Below are positions 53,801-61,700 of a stretch of DNA of 64,000 nucleotides, piece after piece. Positions within the stretch are counted from its first letter, which is position 1, and every line of letters begins with the position of its first letter. The stretch is from Thermoplasmata archaeon (GTDB lineage Archaea > Thermoplasmatota > Thermoplasmata > RBG-16-68-12 > SOIM01): NCBI GenBank assembly GCA_023140195.1, contig JAGLME010000001.1:62001-126000 (forward strand), written 5' to 3'. Below the pieces are notes generated by a model. That model worked only from the letters and a program-made list of their open reading frames with translations. It did not search any database and was not told the origin of the DNA. Both the position numbers and the translations under genes were made by a program.

Positions 53801-54132
53801 CCGTTGGTCCTTCCAACACCGTTGACAAGTCCATACGGCCTTCCGGTCCCATTGATCAAACCATTTGTGCGTCCAACACCGTTGACCAGGCCGTTGGTCC
53901 GACCGTTTCCGTTAACGAGACCATTCGTCCTGCCCATTCCGTTGGTCAATCCCTTCGCGCGCAGCTCATCATCAGTGTCCTGGGTCCTTGTCAGCCTGTC
54001 CAGCTCTTCGTAGAGAAGTTCATCTTCGTCGATCTCTATCGGAGTCTCATCTTGAAAAGGTGTTCTGCCGATTCTCTCAGCACGCTCCTTTATTGACCTT
54101 GCTATGCCTTTCGCCTTTTTTTGACGCATCAT
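50893..54132 (-). CDS. Large surface protein with cytoplasmic GRTNG repeats and PEF-CTERM-like tail
   Basis: 1079 residues. Residues 1-60 are charged; 61-146 are eight tandem ten-residue repeats (consensus GRTNGLVNGx); 170-195 form a transmembrane helix (ALVRYSAIIMGLLFLFSVSI). The repeats should thus be cytoplasmic. Outside follow two carbohydrate-binding-like domains (ITVDGQLADWSGVERYN and KIDGWFGDWSGEAEID), then a propeller-like region (GPSAVVDSSNTVHLIYSDTN). The C-terminus, VPEFSDILPPFLSVLFLGLA then RRMTKRRR, resembles the PEF-CTERM sorting signal cut by archaeosortases. Start ATG 54132 behind GGTGAGGAC. Possibly a glycan-binding shell protein with a cytoplasmic binding tail; function unknown. 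Confidence 0.75.
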   Translation of the reverse strand: MMRQKKAKGIARSIKERAERIGRTPFQDETPIEIDEDELLYEELDRLTRTQDTDDELRAKGLTNGMGRTNGLVNGNGRTNGLVNGVGRTNGLINGTGRPYGLVNGVGRTNGLINGNGRTNGLINGNGRTNGLINGIGRTNGMINGTEIGDFEYMDEGFEDPRGRRPRRRKLALVRYSAIIMGLLFLFSVSISLIPEEPRKPSRITVDGQLADWSGVERYNEPASSENSDVDLQTYAVLSEKGVLSVLMTVRGTALGDPTGYDAFYLFVDADSSVATGYLHEGLGVDYAIEIYGGSNSVKVASLLEFQPGDQQNWSAFTTIGRIDAAVSGSNLEAQIPLFLAGSISEDSIFAIHTDDFEGGGLDSSLHFKEEVGALEVTFQAVEEDCIITSVQQDLVQLTFAARGSEVAVNSVSVTMEGLGQLESVAPFNLPSSQVAVRTVGLSSLTAHPGDLIIFTLNEVQADRPVKIRGESVKCYYQSAPSEKKIDGWFGDWSGEAEIDDQNLPLDQGSRDIKEYSASLEPTLNETFFYARVFGEMLEGSSVPRKMVKSLAQGEPANVPAAPRLWKEKRTGEDFLRIYIDSNTSDVDGAHINSFPMIPDYMIQVTGRNGVILNKSIFEWGQGWDFLMSIPAEKNMDSIEMSVPTWLFGSMNNTEMLFDMTDWRRLGDSNSLQTAWQSRSGTRTVYLVQNTNNAATTTAYSTQRKVFHDGTYFWSFYYDGVQGKTMYEYSDEGDDWTNTAVSAFSTSGVLYPSVWYDSGNSAVYVVGDTSASDATVLTRKGTISGTSISWGSEYTVTVSGSSLGSKVAFISQDSSGYLWVISSSQETNYNCAAVRSTNTDDISAWDSRTVMRTAGDVTNNYVYPMIYPLGSGDVYAIWYADGNIEGRGYDAGGSSWDANEVSIVTTTASKTNRGPSAVVDSSNTVHLIYSDTNGYVKYRYKTTSGSWTDGSSDPETVESANGYPTLSILTSNDDLYAFYIRSNQVRCKKWGGSSWSTITMSTDGLSKTYLTSTYSASQEDWTALNWRGYESFDDETRVYFENVPEFSDILPPFLSVLFLGLASRRMTKRRREKSIRLDH
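53695..53952 (-). repeat. Coding tandem repeat of 30-base units
   Basis: Eight complete 30-base units plus a partial one encode GRTNGL(V/I)NG with a variable tenth residue (N, V, T or I). Copies differ mainly at third codon positions, so selection has kept the peptide and not only the DNA. One unit has PY in place of TN. Confidence 0.75.
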
Positions 54133-54443
54133 GTCCTCACCAACCCACAGTCAGTGCGGTTCAATTGCTACGCGACCCTCCGTTCAAAAAGAAGGCCCTT
54201 TTCGGGTTGATGAATGGGTCGACTATAAAGGTTAGGAAGCGTTTATCGTTCCTGATAACGAATATTATCTTAAACGTATAGAATATCGTTGAATAGCATA
54301 ACATAGATTAAAAACTCATGTCACTATTATCATGTTATCAAGACGAACTTAATCGTTTTGAATCTCTGAGGACATTTGAAAAGAGCACTTTTCTATCATT
54401 CCAGGCATCAATAATCAAGGAAGGCATAATCTGGCTGGACCGG
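54133..54443. other. AT-rich gene-free stretch with the promoter of the 1079-residue protein
   Basis: The minus-strand TATA box is ACCTTTATAGTC at 54221-54232. Beyond it, 54235-54340 is AT-rich with recurring ATCGTT and GATAACGAAT-like words but no ordered inverted repeat. A plus-strand frame of 86 codons at 54318 is antisense to a membrane protein and I do not call it. Confidence 0.4.
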
Positions 54444-54776
54444 TCACTTTGGTGCAGACAGGCTCCGGATTTTCCCTTCTACGAGGAACAAAGTCCTTAT
54501 CGAAATCACGAACATCAGACTGAATACGACGTACACCTCCTTCTGGACGTAAAGGAACTCATCCAGGTTGGGAGGTAACGAATAGAACATCGCATGTTGG
54601 ATCACGATGAAACCAACGAACAGCCCCAGGAACAAGAGGACCAAGTTCCACATGACCTTCCTCATGAGTATCTCGGTATCGATGTTTCTTATCCTGTTGA
54701 TCGGAGTAAGCCCAAAACCCTTCCCCATCCTCACGGGCGCGGAGTTGGCCGTTGCAGCTTGGTTTGTATCGGACAT
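54444..54776 (-). CDS. Small two-helix membrane protein
   Basis: 110 residues from ATG 54776, preceded by GGTGAT. The polar N-terminus is about 35 residues (SDTNQAATANSAPVRMGKGF). Two transmembrane helices follow, MWNLVLLFLGLFVGFIVIQH and EVYVVFSLMFVISIRTLFLV, separated by an outside loop. Unrecognised. An ATG at 54857 would add 27 residues. A TATA-like GGCTTATTTACC at 54949-54960 is the nearest promoter candidate but is far off. Confidence 0.5.
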   Translation of the reverse strand: MSDTNQAATANSAPVRMGKGFGLTPINRIRNIDTEILMRKVMWNLVLLFLGLFVGFIVIQHAMFYSLPPNLDEFLYVQKEVYVVFSLMFVISIRTLFLVEGKIRSLSAPK

Positions 54777-55220
54777 CACTGAATCACCGTTGTCGCCGGT
54801 CCACAGAACATGGTGTCTACGTATCAGGTCAATCGTACAAGGTTCCTTACATCCCATCCCTTGCTTTCCTTCCCTATTCGGTTCAATTCTGTGGATTCTT
54901 TCCTTCCGCGATAATCACCCGTGATTATCTGCCGTGAATATTGACCTGTGGGGTAAATAAGCCTATCGGCCAGGACTGAGAACCTGATTGTAACGACAAG
55001 TATCGGATTGTGTTCCTAAGTGAATGTGCCTAAATTAGTTTCATCATATTTCCACAATATTGCAAATACTGTTACTATGCTGTTATCATGATTATTCTGC
55101 ATTTCATTTTTGATAACTGAATAGCAAGGCTTATGCACATCCTCGTAAGATTCCGCGACGGGAGAGAACATATTGTCCCCGGAATTGTCGGTTGTGGAAG
55201 ATCAGGAGGCTACCTCTATC
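54777..55220. other. Gene-free AT-rich stretch between divergent small membrane-protein genes
   Basis: No gene is recognised. A TATA-like GCTTATGCA lies near 55129. Stretches of A/T at 55025-55120 have no ordered repeats that would suggest a replication origin. Confidence 0.35.
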
Positions 55221-55442
55221 ATGAACGCGAATAGTCTGATCCCGAAGAGGTATGTACGTGTGCCGCAGAAGACTAGGAAGAGACTCCCAATCGTCCCTCT
55301 TGGGGTTGGAGCGTTTTCAACGGGTGTGGGGTTTCTATGGGTGACGGGTTCGTTATTGTTCTCTGGAGCCCTTGCAGTTATTGGGACCGGTCTGATAGTC
55401 GGAGGAATGCACTCCGAAGAGAAGGCTCAGAGTGGAAGGTGA
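55221..55442 (+). CDS. Small membrane protein
   Basis: 73 residues from ATG 55221, with AGGAGG eleven bases upstream. A TTG at 55173 would give 89. A basic N-terminus (KRYVRVPQKTRKRLP) is followed by a single hydrophobic hairpin (VPLGVGAFSTGVGFLWVTGS, LLFSGALAVIGTGLIVGGMH). Function unknown. The next membrane protein gene starts 36 bases downstream and the two are probably one transcript. Confidence 0.5.
   Translation: MNANSLIPKRYVRVPQKTRKRLPIVPLGVGAFSTGVGFLWVTGSLLFSGALAVIGTGLIVGGMHSEEKAQSGR
55390..55408. repeat. 19-base direct repeat, copy 1
   Basis: GTCTGATAGTCGGAGGAAT occurs here inside the small membrane protein gene and again at 55454-55472. In the second copy the GGAGGAAT serves as the ribosome site of the next gene. 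Confidence 0.6.
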
Positions 55443-55453
55443 GAATGGAAAGC

Positions 55454-55472
55454 GTCTGATAGTCGGAGGAAT
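55454..55472. repeat. 19-base direct repeat, copy 2
   Basis: Exact copy of 55390-55408, placed before the ATG at 55479. A short local duplication that created or reinforced a ribosome site is likely. Confidence 0.6.
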
Positions 55473-55478
55473 CTGTAT

Positions 55479-55934
55479 ATGGAAGAAGACTTCTTTGATG
55501 AGTTATCATCTGACCAAGAAGATGGCATGGCCGTATATCGTTGTGAGAACTGCGGTTCCAGGAACGTATCACCCAACGGCGTGTGTATGTTGTGCTCCAC
55601 TGAAAACAGATCCTGGACCCAGCGCCCCATCAAGAAAGAGGGGATAGTGGGCAGTCGCTCTCAGGAGAGGCGTGAGAAACTCACCATGTACTTCGGGCTT
55701 GCACTCATAGTCCTGGGCGGTCCAGGGATCGTTGCCGCCTCGTATCTTCATGATTGGCTGAGTATCCCGGCACCTAGTCCCGCGTTCAACACGTATGAAT
55801 CGTTCGGTCCGGTGAACTCGTTCGTCGCTATCCTTGGACTAGTTATCACCGTCATCGGGATTTTCTCCCTGGTTGTGTCCCTCATGATCTCCAAGAAGAT
55901 GGACAGGGCCCAGCTCCCAGAATCCTCTCAGTAG
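55479..55934 (+). CDS. Zinc-ribbon membrane protein
   Basis: 151 residues. Residues 18-42 form a zinc ribbon (YRCENCGSRNVSPNGVCMLC). Two transmembrane helices follow: FGLALIVLGGPGIVAASYLH and FVAILGLVITVIGIFSLVVS. A loop of about 25 residues is outside. It is probably a membrane-bound adaptor with the ribbon in the cytoplasm. GGAGGAAT precedes the ATG by a few bases. It ends close to the convergent ABC transporter operon. Confidence 0.6.
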   Translation: MEEDFFDELSSDQEDGMAVYRCENCGSRNVSPNGVCMLCSTENRSWTQRPIKKEGIVGSRSQERREKLTMYFGLALIVLGGPGIVAASYLHDWLSIPAPSPAFNTYESFGPVNSFVAILGLVITVIGIFSLVVSLMISKKMDRAQLPESSQ

Positions 55935-55970
55935 GAGATTTCAAACATCCCAATCAAGACGTGCTCGGTC

Positions 55971-57443
55971 TCAGTCTCCGAACTCTGTTCGAGACCATTT
56001 CTTGTCGATTCCTCTGTAGAGTATCCAGGTTGTACCAAGCAGAATCGCGCAGACCAGAACGATGCCGGTTATCGAGAAGATGACCTGCCCCGGTGCTCTG
56101 AGCGTGAAGGACAGGATGGTCAGGCCGAGGTCCGGCAATATGGACATTATGCTGAACTTGATGAGCACTCCTGGATTGAACAGGAAGCTGTTGGTCCTGA
56201 GGCCGGTCAGATACGCGACCATGACCACCATGTAGATCGACACAACGAACATCACAGGAAGGGCTAGCCAAAGGAGACTGGTGTCGTTGTTCAACCAGCT
56301 TATTGCCACAACAAAGGCGGTGCTGATCCACATTGTCATTATGAGGAACGCCAGGAGCTTCGCTTTTATGACTTGTGGGACGGTCACGGGTAATGTCGAG
56401 AAGTAGTCTGTCACATCGACGTTGTTCAACCAGCTGTAGAGCAGTACGCCGAAGAACCCGACCATGGCACCGTAGAAGACCGTGTTGAAACCCACAGGAA
56501 GGGCCAGTCCGGTTCTGACGAACCATACCGTGAAGCTCAGGAACAGTAGCGGGGTCACGAACGAGAAGAACATCTTGCTTACGGTCCCGCTTCTCGCCAG
56601 ATCCACAAGTTCCTTTCCCAGGAGCGTCTGGTATTTCTTTGCGAAAGAGACCCTCTTCTCCACTCTGGGTAGTATGTAGTCCACCTTCCCCATCTTTCTG
56701 GATTCGAATCTCTCTTGGACCAGGATTATCGAGAGTAGATCGAACAGCGCCACCATGGCCAAAGCCATTATTGTGAAGCCGATCGCGTCACCTATGTTCA
56801 ACACATAGGGCGGCAGACTGAACTGCAGACCCAGCCCAGGCACGAGATACTCCAGGGGATACAACCCGAACAGGCTCTGGCCGAGGAATAGTGCGAAGAT
56901 GGAACCCACCCCGACCATGAACACGAAACTGCTCCGAATGAAAAGCACCGACATGAAGAAGCTCAAGGATATCCCCAGCAGGAAGGACAGGAAGGTCGAT
57001 GTGAAGAGGAACGAGATTGACACGGGGTTGAAACCTGTGAACGGAACAGAAGCGAACAGACCCAGTGTGGCGGGCAACAGCAACAGGAAGACATAGAAGA
57101 TCACGTCCCGGACATAAAGTCCAAAGAACGTTTTCTTGAATGAGATCGGATGGAGCTGGGGAACGGCCACCAGAAAGCCCCTTTCGCCCCATTGCCTTTC
57201 GACGTACATCCTCCCCATGAAGCCGAACGCACCAACCGATATCCCGTAGATGAACACGCCCACGTGAATCAGGAGCATGATGTCGTTCATGGGCTGTACC
57301 TCGAATATCCGGCCAGAGGTCAACGCGATCGCAAAGGAGAAAATGACTGTCATCACCGGGAAGGCCAAGAACATGTACTTGCTGGAGAAGGACGTATGCA
57401 TCCTGAACTCTTCTTTGAGCATCATCCAGACAAGGGTCCTCAT
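55971..57443 (-). CDS. ABC transporter permease
   Basis: 490 residues with about twelve hydrophobic segments (for example FLAFPVMTVIFSFAIALTSG, LFLGQSLFGLYPLEYLVPGL, IMTMWISTAFVVAISWLNN). A long cytoplasmic stretch sits near the middle (ERFESRKMGKVDYILPRVEK). This is the ABC-2 exporter style with two repeated halves. No solute-binding protein is adjacent. The start overlaps nothing and lies five bases after the ATPase gene, so both come from one transcript. Substrate cannot be read. Confidence 0.8.
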   Translation of the reverse strand: MRTLVWMMLKEEFRMHTSFSSKYMFLAFPVMTVIFSFAIALTSGRIFEVQPMNDIMLLIHVGVFIYGISVGAFGFMGRMYVERQWGERGFLVAVPQLHPISFKKTFFGLYVRDVIFYVFLLLLPATLGLFASVPFTGFNPVSISFLFTSTFLSFLLGISLSFFMSVLFIRSSFVFMVGVGSIFALFLGQSLFGLYPLEYLVPGLGLQFSLPPYVLNIGDAIGFTIMALAMVALFDLLSIILVQERFESRKMGKVDYILPRVEKRVSFAKKYQTLLGKELVDLARSGTVSKMFFSFVTPLLFLSFTVWFVRTGLALPVGFNTVFYGAMVGFFGVLLYSWLNNVDVTDYFSTLPVTVPQVIKAKLLAFLIMTMWISTAFVVAISWLNNDTSLLWLALPVMFVVSIYMVVMVAYLTGLRTNSFLFNPGVLIKFSIMSILPDLGLTILSFTLRAPGQVIFSITGIVLVCAILLGTTWILYRGIDKKWSRTEFGD

Positions 57444-57448
57444 TTGAC

Positions 57449-58165
57449 CTATCTCCCCGTCTCTACGAGTTTCAGAAAAGCGCTCTCCAGGTCCCTGCTC
57501 TCCCCTCTCACCTCTTCTAGGCTACCGAACGCCACGATCTTGCCGTTGTCGATCACTGCGACGTTGTTGCAGAGCTTCTCTGCGATCTCCAGCAGGTGGG
57601 AGCACATGAAGACGGTTCTGCCGTTGGTCGAATATTCGAGCAGGTAATCCTTGCACTTCCTCTGGTATATGGGGTCGAGATTGATGAACGGCTCATCCAG
57701 GAACAATATCTTGGGTTCGTGTATGAAGGCGGAGGCCAGCATGAGCTTCTGTCTTCCCCCCTTCGACAGGTCCCTGCATATCTTCCCCTCGGAATCCTCC
57801 ATCCCGAAGAACTTGAGCCAGCGTTCTATCCTCTTCTCAACATCATTCACGCCTCGAATCTTGGAGACGAAGTAGAGGTATTCATGCGCGGTCAGATAGC
57901 TCGGGGGTGATTCGACTTCCGGCACTATACCAACGCTTCTCTTCACGCCCATCGGGTCCTTGACAACGTCCTTCCCGTCCACCTTTGCTTTCCCATTGGT
58001 AGGAAGAAGCTGTCCTGTGAGTATCTTGAGAAGCGTGGTCTTGCCAGCGCCGTTGGGTCCGAAAAGGCCGAGGAAGCTGCCCTCGTTCACTTCCAGGTTG
58101 ACCTTGTCGAGGGCTCTCAGGTCCCCGAACACCTTGGATAAACCATTTGTCTCGATGACGGCCAT
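57449..58165 (-). CDS. ABC transporter ATP-binding protein
   Basis: 238 residues, full-length exporter ATPase. Walker A GPNGAGKTTLLK, Q-loop region VPEVESPPSYLTAHEYLYFV, signature LSKGGRQKLMLA (LSGGQ changed to LSKGG), Walker B ILFLDEPFINLD, H-loop MCSHLLEIAEKL. It powers the permease encoded next. The TATA element ATAAATAT (58193-58200) predicts transcription from about 58170, so the ATG at 58165 is nearly leaderless. Confidence 0.93.
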   Translation of the reverse strand: MAVIETNGLSKVFGDLRALDKVNLEVNEGSFLGLFGPNGAGKTTLLKILTGQLLPTNGKAKVDGKDVVKDPMGVKRSVGIVPEVESPPSYLTAHEYLYFVSKIRGVNDVEKRIERWLKFFGMEDSEGKICRDLSKGGRQKLMLASAFIHEPKILFLDEPFINLDPIYQRKCKDYLLEYSTNGRTVFMCSHLLEIAEKLCNNVAVIDNGKIVAFGSLEEVRGESRDLESAFLKLVETGR

Positions 58166-58192
58166 CGTATCGGGTGTTCATTACGACCTAGG

Positions 58193-58200
58193 ATATTTAT
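58193..58200 (-). promoter_or_regulatory. TATA box of the ABC transporter operon
   Basis: Minus-strand ATAAATAT about 31 bases before the ATG at 58165. Confidence 0.45.
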
Positions 58201-58291
58201 CCTTTCTCTCCTCATTCCTGAAATTGACAGAAGGATTTCATGCAATACAGATATGGCCTGGTGGGCAGGAAAGGGATAGGCTCATCATTAA

Positions 58292-58307
58292 ATAACACAT
58301 GTGTTAT
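58292..58307. promoter_or_regulatory. Perfect palindromic operator
   Basis: ATAACACATGTGTTAT is a perfect 16-base inverted repeat. It lies directly downstream of a TATA-like CATTAAAT and before the predicted transcript start of the regulator gene at 58342. A regulator bound here would block transcription. Confidence 0.55.
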
Positions 58308-58341
58308 CACGTGTCATGACAATAGTCGATGAGGGGAGCGG

Positions 58342-58653
58342 ATGAATAGACGAGGAAGCAGTTCGTTGACGAGCAAGTTGGAGGACGAAATAAGCCTTAT
58401 GCAAAGGCATGTGAACATGCTGAAGTCCATCATGGAGAACCAGCCCATCGGGATCATACGGCTCTCCGAGCTTCTCAATTACCCTCAGCACAAGGTCCGT
58501 TACTCTCTAAGGATACTGGAACAGGAAGGTCTTATCGAGCCATCACCTGACGGGGCAGTGACCACCGAGAAACTGGGTAGTTTTGTGGGCCACCTGAAGA
58601 AGGTTCTGGATTCTACAACAAGAACTGTCAAGGAGTTGCGCGCTTCTCTGTAA
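58342..58653 (+). CDS. Winged-helix regulator divergent from the ABC transporter
   Basis: 103 residues. An N-terminal coiled-coil helix (LEDEISLMQRHVNMLKSIME) is followed by a winged helix: IIRLSELLNYPQHKVRYSLR then LEQEGLIEPSPDGAVTTEKL, and a final helix (VGHLKKVLDSTTRTVKELRA). Small archaeal regulator of the helix-turn-helix type. The 16-base palindrome at 58292 lies in its promoter. The gene is divergent from the ABC operon, so control of both is plausible. Confidence 0.75.
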   Translation: MNRRGSSSLTSKLEDEISLMQRHVNMLKSIMENQPIGIIRLSELLNYPQHKVRYSLRILEQEGLIEPSPDGAVTTEKLGSFVGHLKKVLDSTTRTVKELRASL

Positions 58654-58696
58654 CGAAAAGGTTTTTCAACAATCCCCGCATTGGACGTCAGGTATT

Positions 58697-58785
58697 GCCG
58701 GCGTAGCTCAGCCTGGTCGAGCATCCGGCTGTTAAAGCTCTCTGCAGAAACCGGACGGTCACCGGTTCAAATCCGGTCGCCGGCG
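58697..58785 (+). tRNA. tRNA-Asn(GUU) with a 15-base intron
   Basis: Acceptor GCCGGCG pairs with CGCCGGC (GCCGGCG/CGCCGGC), D arm GCTC/GAGC, anticodon stem TCCGG/CCGGA, T arm ACCGG-TTCAAAT-CCGGT, discriminator G at 58785, no CCA. The loop starts CTGTTA with anticodon GTT at 58731-58733. Fifteen bases (58735-58749) separate A37 from A38, the canonical intron site. Confidence 0.92.
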
Positions 58786-58796
58786 CTACTCTTATT

Positions 58797-61700
58797 CTAT
58801 CGTCCAGAGCGCCAGCTATTCCCGCCTATTTCTCTAAAATGGCTTTCGAATCCGTCCAGGATGGAGGCTGTTTCTTTGCTGTCATCCCCCAAGAATCTCT
58901 CCTCTTTGACAACATGGTCCAGGTTCCTGACGATCTCTTGCAGCTCCGCTCTGGTCGGTGTCTCGAGATTGGAGGATGATACCACCGCCAGATGGATGCG
59001 CTTTCCATGGAGAATCGCCACCTTGTATCCGTCGAAGTCCAGAATCTTGGACTTACTTATGCCAGGCGCTCTCGTTCGCTGCCTTATTAGACCATACGGG
59101 ACCGTTCTCTTGTCAGTCATGTTGACTTCCATGATGAGTGCACCGTCCTCTCTGATCAAATAGCCCACGTATATCTCCGGTTTGTTGGCAATATAGTACA
59201 AACACATAAGCAGAATCACCACCGCTCCCAGAATGAACCAGAGCCAGAAATCTCCATCCGTTTCTATAATGACCCTGACGTCCACGTAAGAGGAATTGAA
59301 ACCATCGCTCACGGTTATTCTAATGAGATCCCCGCTCATACTTGAGGGGTACCTGAGAGTCAGGTTGAAGCCGTCTGTCGTCACATGTCCGCTATCTACT
59401 GTGATGACCAAGGAGCCCATGGGAGTGTCGATATCATGAACGTACTCCATTATGTCCAGTACTTCATCCCTATCAGCCGTGGTCCTGATGTCTGGAATGT
59501 CATCTATCACAGGTGCATCATTGACCGGGTTCACCAGGACGATCACAACGTCTTCCACCAGAGCTCCAGTGGGGTCGGTCGCTCTTATGGTGATTATCTC
59601 GAATCCGAACCAGTCAGGCTCCGCCCACATGTCCACCGTCTTGTTGGCGTTGATCCTGATTTTCACCGATTGATTACCTGAAGTGTAGTACAGGTTGTCC
59701 CCGTCGATGTCCAGGAAGTAGTAGTCCATGTTGGTGAAGAACACGTTCAGCACCGTTTCGTCCTCATCGAAGGAAACATCGGGTAGCAGATGGAGTTTCT
59801 CGGGCGGGTAGTCATCCAATATCGTTATGTTGATGACCTGGAAATCGGTGGCATTCCCGTCGGAGACCCATATGGTCACTGGCACCGTCTGCCCGAGCAT
59901 TGACTGGGGATAGTTCATGACAAGTCCGAGGTTGTTCAGCGGATTGGTCCAGATATGGGCGCTGTCGGAGGTCAATACTGTAAGTTGATCCAGGGGGGTA
60001 TCCTCATCGTTGATGTATGGTGACAGATCGAAGTTGTACGAATAGTCGTAGTGGACGATAATATCCGGAACGCCCGAGATCGTGGGTGGTTTGCTCACAG
60101 GTATGATTGGTTCCGGTGTGGAAAGCCCCGGGACCTGATCATCAGAGCTCAGGCCAACTTCATCCCATGCGATACCTCTCAGGATAACGCCTTTCAGTGT
60201 CAGGTTCCCTATGGTCCACAAGGCCGACCCATCCGGGGGCACCTCCGTGGCGATTGTGTGAAGCTGTCCGTCATCATATCTGAGCTCAACTAGGACGGCA
60301 TCAGGATCCACCATGTACACTATGGTTTCAGTGCCGTTTATCTCAGAAAAGTCAAGGGGCTGCAGGATCCGTATGGATGGCGGTGTGCAGTCGATCTCGA
60401 TGTTTGTCACTGTGTCCTGTGCCGTGGAATTGTCAGCGGTTCTTGCAGTTGCTCGAATGTCCGTGATTCTATCCCCAACCGCACATGAATCGAAGGTGAA
60501 AGCCCCATCAAGGCTGGAATCGAATCCAATGCTTCTCCAAGAGGCCCCTTCGGAGTATTCGAATGAGATGTTCGAGATTGGCAAGCTTGTGGAGTATGTG
60601 ATATCGTACGTGCCCGTGATATGCTCATCCAGCACTGGGCTGAGAATCGATACCGAAAGAGGGGACCACATGGCCGTGTACCAGTGCATTCCTCGTCCGG
60701 TAGTGTCAAAGGACATGCTCGCACCTCCAGTACCCACTGTAGTGTTCATGACCTTGCCCGAAGGTGAGACTCCGGTCGTGTCCATGTCATACAGGTAGTA
60801 TGTATTCGTGGGAGTCGAGGGCGTAATGAGACTGGTTGGCTGAGCCGTGGAATCATATGCCAAGACAAATCTCTCTCCGCCGTTGACCACGCTAACGTCG
60901 ATCTCCAGACGGAGAAGCCGTGGATTGGCGTCTATGAAGGTGTATTGGACACCGTTGCCGATGTTCAGGCTTAGCGGATTGGGAGTGGTACTGTCAATCG
61001 TAATGGTCGGCGATGTCACGATTCCCCGTGGGTCAGTCCCATCAGGTCTCGTGTGATACACGCTGGCGACGATCTGCACATTGGCCGAGGTCTCTTCAGG
61101 ACCTATTGTGGATGAAGGTGTTTGCCTCTTGAACTCCACAACGAACCATCCTATATCGGCCTCAGCAGTTGCGTTGTCTCGTTCCATGATGATCTGGGTT
61201 GGCGACAAAGCCATGGTGGCAGAGGCAATTCCGGCTGTGTCATCAAGCACGAAAGGTGTACGACCCAAGCTCTGTCCACATCCGACCTGCACGGATGCGA
61301 AGGCTGCGGAACGATTGGTGTCGATGATATCGGAGAGCGTGATGTTCTTCCGATACTCTCCAGGTACGAAGTGCGCATTCCCCGACAACACCCTGCTCCC
61401 ATCATTCAACTCCACAGCTTGCCAGAATATCTCTGTGATGTTGTCCGGAGATCCGGATGCACCTCTGTCGAACATTATCTTCGTCGAGTTGGTCAGTTGA
61501 GCACTGATCATCCGCGCGCCCAGATCCTGGCCGGTGTGTGGGGTCCGGAATCCAGCAAGGATGAAGGACTTGGACAAAGACACCGGTGTTCCCAATGTCG
61601 CGTTGACCGAGGTCGTGGCCCCGGTCATCGAAAGAACCGATCCCATCTGGACACTGATGTCACCTGGATTCACGAATTCCACTACCTGCCAGAAGACCCT

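Noticed and set aside
53695-53952. Evenly spaced 30-base repeat that could look like a CRISPR array
   Set aside because: There are no spacers; the units are contiguous, in frame with a large gene, and vary at third codon positions.
54318-54578. 86-codon plus-strand frame
   Set aside because: Half of it is antisense to a two-helix membrane protein and the sequence has no protein-like features.
54235-55120. AT-rich intergenic stretches as a possible replication origin
   Set aside because: No ordered origin-recognition-box repeats and no Orc1/Cdc6 gene in the window.
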